NCBI GenBank assembly: GCA_942491485.1 | Contig: CALOAX010000015.1 | Span: 1 to 64,000 of the forward strand | Source: Desulfoluna sp942491485 | GTDB taxonomy: Bacteria > Desulfobacterota > Desulfobacteria > Desulfobacterales > Desulfolunaceae | Length of the DNA: 64,000 nucleotides | Reading direction: 5' to 3' | The notes under the pieces: generated by a model | The model's database searches: none | The model's input: only the letters and a program-made list of their open reading frames with translations | Told to the model about the DNA's origin: nothing | Program-made: the position numbers and the translations under genes | Part shown: positions 59,326-64,000 of the stretch, in pieces | Layout: each line of letters starts with the position of its first letter | Position numbering within the stretch: position 1 is the stretch's first letter

Positions 59326-60759
59326 ATGGGATTCAAAGTGGCTGTTATCGCCGTCTACGCGGCCGTCATCGCCTTTGTCGGCATCATCAACCTCAAGAAG
59401 AGCAGCTCCTTCGGGGACTTCTTCCTTGGCGGGCGTTCCATCGGCCCGTGGATGAGCGCCTTCACCTACGCCACCGCTTACTTCTCTGCGGTTCTCTTCA
59501 TCGGCTTTGCCGGAAAAATCGGCTGGGGTTTCGGCTATTCCGGCCTCTGGATAGCCCTTGGCAACGCCTTTGTTGGTGTTTTAGGGGTCTGGTTCCTGAT
59601 GGGCAGCCGCATCCGGCGCATGACCGAAGAGCTTGGCGTTCACACCATGCCCGAGTTTTTCGAGGCACGTTACAACAGCCCGGCCTTCAAACTGCTCTCT
59701 TCCTGCGCCGTCTTCGTCTTTTTCATCCCGTACACCTCCGCGGTGTTCATGGGGCTGAGCTACCTGTTTCAATCCAACTTCCAGCTCCCTTACACCATGG
59801 CCCTTATCCTCATGGGCGGCTTCACCGCCCTTTACATGAGTATGGGCGGATACCGGGCCATGGCATCCCTGGACGTTCTTTTCGGCATGATCATGATCGC
59901 GGGGGTACTCACCCTCCTCGGGTTTACCGTTAAAGCAGGGGGTGGGCTTTCCAACCTCACAGCCTCCCTTGCCGCTGTGAACCCGAAGCTCACATCACCG
60001 GTGGGCCCCCCGGGTGTCTGGCCCCTCTTCTGCTTGGTCTTTTTAACCAGCGCCGCACCGTTCTGCATGCCTCAGCTGGTGCAAAAATTTTACGCCATCC
60101 GCGATGATCGCGCCATCAAGGTGGGCATGGTCGCCTCCACCTTCTTTGCCCTTCTCATCGGCGGCATTGCCTACTTCACCGGTGCCACCGCACGAATCTT
60201 CCTCACCCCGGCCAACACCCCCGGGGCCTTTAGCAACGGCAAACCTCTTTTTGACGCCCTGATGCCAGAGCTTCTGGCCAACGTCATCCCCGACTCCCTG
60301 TCCATACTCATGCTGTTGCTTGTTCTCTCCGCCTCCATGAGCACCCTGGCCGCCCTGGTTCTCATCTCCAGCTCCTCCCTTGTGAAGGACCTCTACCAGG
60401 GCTTTATAAATAAGGAAGCCTCCGAAGCCAGCCTCACCCTGTTCATGCGCGGGGCCAGCATCTTCTTCGTTCTGATATCCGTCATCCTGGCCTGGATGCG
60501 GCCCGCCACCATCGTGGCAATCCTCGGCATCTCCTGGGGCGCCATCGGCTCCCTCTTTCTGGGTCCCTTCATCTGGGGACTCTTCGTCAAAGGCGGCGCC
60601 ATCAACGGCAGGGGTGCCATGGCCTCTGCCCTTGCGTCCCTTGCCCTCTGCCTCGGCCTCTACGCCACCGGCACCAGCTCGCCTGAAGCCGGCACCCTGG
60701 GCATGCTCTGCTCCCTTGCCACCACCCCGCTGTTCGGCATGCTGCTGCCTGATAAGTAG
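59326..60759 (+). CDS. Sodium:solute symporter family transporter
   Basis: 477 residues with about thirteen membrane helices in the SSS/LeuT-like fold: FFLGGRSIGPWMSAFTYATAYFS, WFLMGSRIRRMTEELGVHTMPEF and LVLSASMSTLAALVLISSS (the Na2-site region). The substrate is likely a small organic acid or amino acid such as proline; it lies 310 bp after proC on the same strand, but that alone is weak evidence. ATG at 59326 follows gggag; a TTG six bases earlier is possible. Confidence 0.9.
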   Translation: MGFKVAVIAVYAAVIAFVGIINLKKSSSFGDFFLGGRSIGPWMSAFTYATAYFSAVLFIGFAGKIGWGFGYSGLWIALGNAFVGVLGVWFLMGSRIRRMTEELGVHTMPEFFEARYNSPAFKLLSSCAVFVFFIPYTSAVFMGLSYLFQSNFQLPYTMALILMGGFTALYMSMGGYRAMASLDVLFGMIMIAGVLTLLGFTVKAGGGLSNLTASLAAVNPKLTSPVGPPGVWPLFCLVFLTSAAPFCMPQLVQKFYAIRDDRAIKVGMVASTFFALLIGGIAYFTGATARIFLTPANTPGAFSNGKPLFDALMPELLANVIPDSLSILMLLLVLSASMSTLAALVLISSSSLVKDLYQGFINKEASEASLTLFMRGASIFFVLISVILAWMRPATIVAILGISWGAIGSLFLGPFIWGLFVKGGAINGRGAMASALASLALCLGLYATGTSSPEAGTLGMLCSLATTPLFGMLLPDK

Positions 60760-60760
60760 A

Positions 60761-60872
60761 AGCTGCCCCCGGCGGGTCGCTTTTTGAAAAAAGTTCCGCA
60801 AAACCTTTTCGGTTGCCGTTTCCTTTTCTCTCAGCCCGGCAGGGGCTAAGAGAAAAGAGAGCCAACCTTAAC
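60761..60872 (+). repeat. Intergenic repeat, family E
   Basis: GCCCCCGGCGGGTCGCTTTTTG, AAAAAAGTTCCGC, AACCTTTTCGGTTGCCG, then imperfect arms TTTCTCTCAGCCC and GGGGCTAAGAGAAAA. It begins directly after the symporter stop. Confidence 0.82.
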
Positions 60873-61122
60873 ATCCTCAACACTCTTTTTTCCGTGTCCA
60901 TTCTATTTTGGTGAGACCATGGTCATCCATGCTGAAAACACCAAATAAATAATCGCGGGTGGCGGGTTCCAAACCCGCCATCAAAACCCGCAGTATTCAC
61001 ACGCAAAACCGCCCTTTACTCCTTTACCCCACCCCACCCGCATGGTATGACGATCTTCAATTGCTTTTCAGCAATGCCTCAACCATCCCTGACCCTGCTC
61101 ATTTTCCGCCTCAGGAGGCACC
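60873..61122. other. Intergenic region, no gene seen
   Basis: About 250 bp before the lipase-like gene. It contains a small hairpin GGCGGGTTCCAAACCCGCC (60961-60979), with a similar one near 43631. It looks tRNA-arm-like, but no cloverleaf can be drawn. Confidence 0.4.
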
Positions 61123-62049
61123 ATGATCGAGACCTTCTCCCAGCTTTCCGTCAAAGACGACTCTCTTTTTCTCACCCACTGGAGCCCCGAAGGGTCATCC
61201 CCAACGGCAGTGGTGATCATCGCACACGGCATGGCCGAACACGGGGGCCGCTACCGCGAGTTTGCCGAGCATCTCACTGAACACGGGTTTTGCGTGTACG
61301 CGGACGACCACAGGGGGCACGGCCGAAGCGTGCCAAAGGGCGGGACATATGGCCACTTCAGCGACAAAAATGGATGGGAGCTTGCCGTCTCCGACACAGA
61401 GGCCCTGGTCTCCCAGGCCGCAGAAAACCACCCAGGCCTGCCGATGTTCATCTTCGGCCACTCCATGGGCTCCTTTCTGGTGCGGGACGTCATCGCTGCG
61501 ACAAAGCAGCCCCTTGCAGGCGCCATCATCTGTGGAACGGCCACCCTCCCCTCCTTTATGGCAGAACTCGGTAAACTTATTGCCGGGCTCCACGCAAAAG
61601 TCTCCGGGCCCCGCAGCCCAAGCCGACTCATGGACCGCCTCAGTTTCGGTTCATACAATCTCTGCTTCTTTCCGGCTCGGACGCCCTTTGACTGGCTCTG
61701 CAGCGCCCCCGAGAGTGTGGACCGTTACATCAACGATCCCCTGTGCGGCTATGTTTCCACGGCGGCCTTTTTCAGGGACCTCAACGGCGCCCTTGCCCGC
61801 ATCGGGAAACGGTCCCACATCAAAAAGACCCCTTCGGACCTCCCCGTTCTCTTCCTGGCAGGCAAAAAAGACCCCGTAGCTGCCATGGGTGTTTCCGCCT
61901 CCACCCTTGCCGCCCGATACGTGGAGGCCGGCGTCAGGGACTCTGAAGCAATTCTGTATGACGGCGCCCGCCACGAGCTCTTCGGTGAGCCCATTAAAGA
62001 GAGAATTTATTCCGATATCATTGATTGGATGAAGGCACGGCTCTCCTGA
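61123..62049 (+). CDS. Alpha/beta hydrolase, monoacylglycerol-lipase-like
   Basis: 308 residues. VVIIAHGMAEHGGRYREFAEHL and DDHRGHGRS match the serine aminopeptidase S33/monoacylglycerol lipase group; nucleophile in GHSMGSF; Asp in LAGKKDPVAAMG; His in GARHELFGE. Likely cytoplasmic esterase or lysophospholipase. A caggagg ribosome site precedes the ATG. It is unrelated at the motif level to the next hydrolase apart from the shared fold. Confidence 0.92.
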   Translation: MIETFSQLSVKDDSLFLTHWSPEGSSPTAVVIIAHGMAEHGGRYREFAEHLTEHGFCVYADDHRGHGRSVPKGGTYGHFSDKNGWELAVSDTEALVSQAAENHPGLPMFIFGHSMGSFLVRDVIAATKQPLAGAIICGTATLPSFMAELGKLIAGLHAKVSGPRSPSRLMDRLSFGSYNLCFFPARTPFDWLCSAPESVDRYINDPLCGYVSTAAFFRDLNGALARIGKRSHIKKTPSDLPVLFLAGKKDPVAAMGVSASTLAARYVEAGVRDSEAILYDGARHELFGEPIKERIYSDIIDWMKARLS

Positions 62050-62176
62050 GCCTCAGCAATGATTCGGCCTGCCTCCGACGGGTCAACGGGGGCACCATTA
62101 CGCTGAACAGTTAAGGGCATCACTGCATTTCTGAAACGCGCCGATGATGGGGCGCACAGACGTTATCGGAGGGATT

Positions 62177-62950
62177 ATGATCACATCACGCGTAGAGGGA
62201 TTTGGCTTTCTTGCCGGACAGGAGCAACCTGAACCGGAACGTAAAAACCTTCTTTTTATCCATGGGGCCGGCCAAAACAGCCACTTTTGGAGTGCACAGG
62301 TGAGCGGCCTTGCCCCGCACTTCAACACCTTTGCTCTGGATCTCCCCGGCCATCACCAAAGTGATGGCCCCTTGCGTCCCACCGTTTCAGACATGGCCAT
62401 GGCCATCCTCGATTTCATGGACGCAACAAAACTCTCATCTGTCATCCCCTGTGGCCTCAGCATGGGAGGGGCCGTTGTGCTTGACCTTCTTCTCGGGCAC
62501 CCGGAACGATTTCCCGAGGCGATCCTTGTGAACACAGGCGCTCGGCTGAAGGTACTGCCCGAGATTCTGGATGCCGTGGAAAACAACTATGACACCTACC
62601 TTCAATCCCTGTTTCACTTTGCCGTCCCCACCGCCCACCGAACCCCGGAGGTTAAAAAAGCCCTTGACGCTGCCACTGAAAAAAAGAACACCCCAACCAT
62701 AAACGACCTCAAGGCCTGTGACCTGTTTGACGTCATGCCCCGTCTTTCCGAAATCCAAAGCCGGGTCCTTATTATGGCGGCTGAAAAAGATATCTCCACA
62801 CCACTAAAGTACGGACACCTTTTGAACGATAAGATAAACAACACTTCCTTTGCAGTCATTAAAGGATGCGGCCACTTCTCCCCCATCGAAGCAGCGGAGG
62901 AGTTCAACAAAACGATTGTTACGTTTTTTGATGATGCCATAAAAAGCTGA
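62177..62950 (+). CDS. Alpha/beta hydrolase
   Basis: 257 residues. LLFIHGAGQNSHFWSAQV, LDLPGHHQSDG, nucleophile in CGLSMGGAVVLDLL, Asp region MAAEKDISTP and His in GCGHFSPIEAAEEF: the full Ser-Asp-His set. The substrate is unknown (esterase, dehalogenase-like or peroxidase-like members share this layout). ATG at 62177 follows ggaggg. Confidence 0.9.
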   Translation: MITSRVEGFGFLAGQEQPEPERKNLLFIHGAGQNSHFWSAQVSGLAPHFNTFALDLPGHHQSDGPLRPTVSDMAMAILDFMDATKLSSVIPCGLSMGGAVVLDLLLGHPERFPEAILVNTGARLKVLPEILDAVENNYDTYLQSLFHFAVPTAHRTPEVKKALDAATEKKNTPTINDLKACDLFDVMPRLSEIQSRVLIMAAEKDISTPLKYGHLLNDKINNTSFAVIKGCGHFSPIEAAEEFNKTIVTFFDDAIKS

Positions 62951-63007
62951 GAAACAGGCTTTTTACGTCGCCATCATGTCTTGATCAGTCTGGAGTGCTC
63001 TAAACCA

Positions 63008-64000
63008 ATGAAAATCACATGCAACGGATGCGGCAAAAGCTATAACGTAGATGATGCAAAAATCCCTGAAGGGCGACGAATCGAAACACCGTGCCCGGGA
63101 TGCAAGACCCCCATTGTGGTTGAAAAACCCAAGAAAGAGGCCCCATCCGCCCTTCCCATAAAAGGCGAAGCCCTGCTCACAAAGATCGTCAAAGAGTCCA
63201 GGGCCCTCCCCCCCATGCCGGAAGTCATGGGTCGGGCCATTGCCGTCTTGAACGATGGAACCAGCGGATTCAATGAAATCGGAGAGGTCATAGAAACCGA
63301 TCAGGCCCTGGCAACCCGCGTCCTCAAAATTGCCAACTCCGCGTATTACAGCCTCAGCGTCCCTGTCTCCACCGTAAAGCAGGCCGCAGCCATCATGGGG
63401 AGCCAGGCCATCTCAGACCTGATCACCGTGGTCAGCACCTCCAAGATGCTGGGCAAGAACCTCACCGGCTACCGACTCTCCTCACGGCATATCTGGGAAC
63501 ACAGCCTCGCCTGCGCCTACGCATCTCGCCATATTGCCGAGCTGAAAGCACCAACCCTTGCCAACGATGCCTTCAACGCAGGGTTGATCCACGACTCCGG
63601 CCTGCTCATGCTCGACCCGTTTATCGGCATGCTCAAGCCAGTCTTTGATGAGGCCATTAAAAACGGCAATGCCACCTTCTGCGATGTGGAACAAGAGCTC
63701 TTCGGGTTCACTCACACCGAAGTTGCCAGCCTCTTCTTCCGAAAGTGGAACCTTCCCAAGGTGCAGACCGAAGCGATCCGCCTTCAGCACACACCGGGTG
63801 ACGGCAACAGCCCCCTGGCCCACATCATCCATGTGGCCGATGTCATCGCCATGCGGGTTATGGGAAGCCCTGACCCCACGGGCGCCCACGGACGTATTAA
63901 TCCGGACTCGGTCAACGAGCTCTGCCTCACCCCGGAGGAGATGGAAGAGATCGGGTCCAAAGCCAAAGATGCGGTGACCTCGGTCACCCAATCCCTGGCC
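63008..64000 (+). CDS. Zinc-ribbon HDOD-domain protein (3' end outside window)
   Basis: 331 codons are visible and the frame is still open. An N-terminal zinc ribbon (MKITCNGCGKSYNVDDAKIP, PCPGCKTPI) precedes an HDOD domain (LPPMPEVMGRAIAVLND, EIGEVIETDQALATRVLKIANSA, AAIMGSQAISDLI, LACAYASRHIAE, FNAGLIHDSGLLML). HDOD proteins act in c-di-GMP and motility signalling without phosphohydrolase activity. The zinc ribbon matches that in the pilus-operon protein at 54463-55131. The ATG has no strong ribosome site. Confidence 0.88.
   Translation, partial: MKITCNGCGKSYNVDDAKIPEGRRIETPCPGCKTPIVVEKPKKEAPSALPIKGEALLTKIVKESRALPPMPEVMGRAIAVLNDGTSGFNEIGEVIETDQALATRVLKIANSAYYSLSVPVSTVKQAAAIMGSQAISDLITVVSTSKMLGKNLTGYRLSSRHIWEHSLACAYASRHIAELKAPTLANDAFNAGLIHDSGLLMLDPFIGMLKPVFDEAIKNGNATFCDVEQELFGFTHTEVASLFFRKWNLPKVQTEAIRLQHTPGDGNSPLAHIIHVADVIAMRVMGSPDPTGAHGRINPDSVNELCLTPEEMEEIGSKAKDAVTSVTQSLA

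Noticed and set aside
60953..60995. tRNA-like arm GGCGGGTTCCAAACCCGCC (and a similar one near 43631)
   Set aside because: No acceptor, D or anticodon stems can be paired around either; probably simple hairpins.
1..64000. CRISPR array
   Set aside because: No regularly spaced short direct repeats with unique spacers. The many repeats here are dispersed, hairpin-forming and intergenic.

Overview
The window most likely comes from an anaerobic sulfate-reducing bacterium of the Desulfobacterota (former Deltaproteobacteria). The evidence is a two-iron desulfoferrodoxin, ferritin, a 'reverse' rubrerythrin, a rhodanese-rubrerythrin fusion, an HdrD/GlpC-type Fe-S protein, a DUF3786 Fe-S protein and a DVU0772-like protein. 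The genus cannot be fixed from sequence alone. No rRNA, tRNA, CRISPR array, intact insertion sequence or prophage was found. One structural RNA, the SRP RNA, is clear.

Layout. 0.3-4.3 kb (minus strand): oxygen and iron defence (ferritin, superoxide reductase, rhodanese-rubrerythrin, type II NADH dehydrogenase). 5-16.9 kb: YcaO, a membrane VTT-flavin disulfide reductase fusion with a DUF547 partner, MsrAB, reverse rubrerythrin, ferredoxin and a DUF3786 protein. 17.5-19.2 kb: three tandem paralogues of an unnamed ~135-residue family. 19.5-27.9 kb: Fe-S oxidoreductase, class III aminotransferase, MFS transporter and two GMC-type flavoproteins. 28.6-30.0 kb: a candidate peptide-maturation system, with an 82-residue precursor carrying three identical Cys-rich repeats followed by a radical SAM/SPASM enzyme. 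30.2-35.7 kb: a lone phage antirepressor domain, then response regulator, histidine kinase, PepSY protein and NapH-like ferredoxin. 36.2-40 kb: a PilB/GspE ATPase fused to a receiver domain, and a pilin with a large C-terminal domain. 40.4-43.2 kb: iron-sulfur flavoprotein and small envelope proteins. 44-54 kb: housekeeping genes (dnaK, grpE, SRP RNA, tilS, ftsH, folP, ybbR-like, coaX). 54.3-57.9 kb (minus strand): a twitching-motility operon (two PilT-type ATPases, a zinc-ribbon/receiver-like protein, YggT, and a 55-residue protein). 58-64 kb: proC, a sodium:solute symporter, two alpha/beta hydrolases and a truncated HDOD gene.

Two things stand out. The first is the repeat-peptide/radical SAM pair at 28.6-30.0 kb. 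Its three nonapeptides are identical in protein, but most codons differ synonymously, which is strong evidence of selection on the peptide. The second is the intergenic architecture. More than 30 hairpin-rich elements of three modular types share one terminal box (CCTCCGGCGG or its complement), and wherever that box is present it faces the neighbouring gene boundary. Their palindromic arms vary in sequence between copies while remaining self-complementary. A separate 108-bp element with 13-bp terminal inverted repeats occurs twice.
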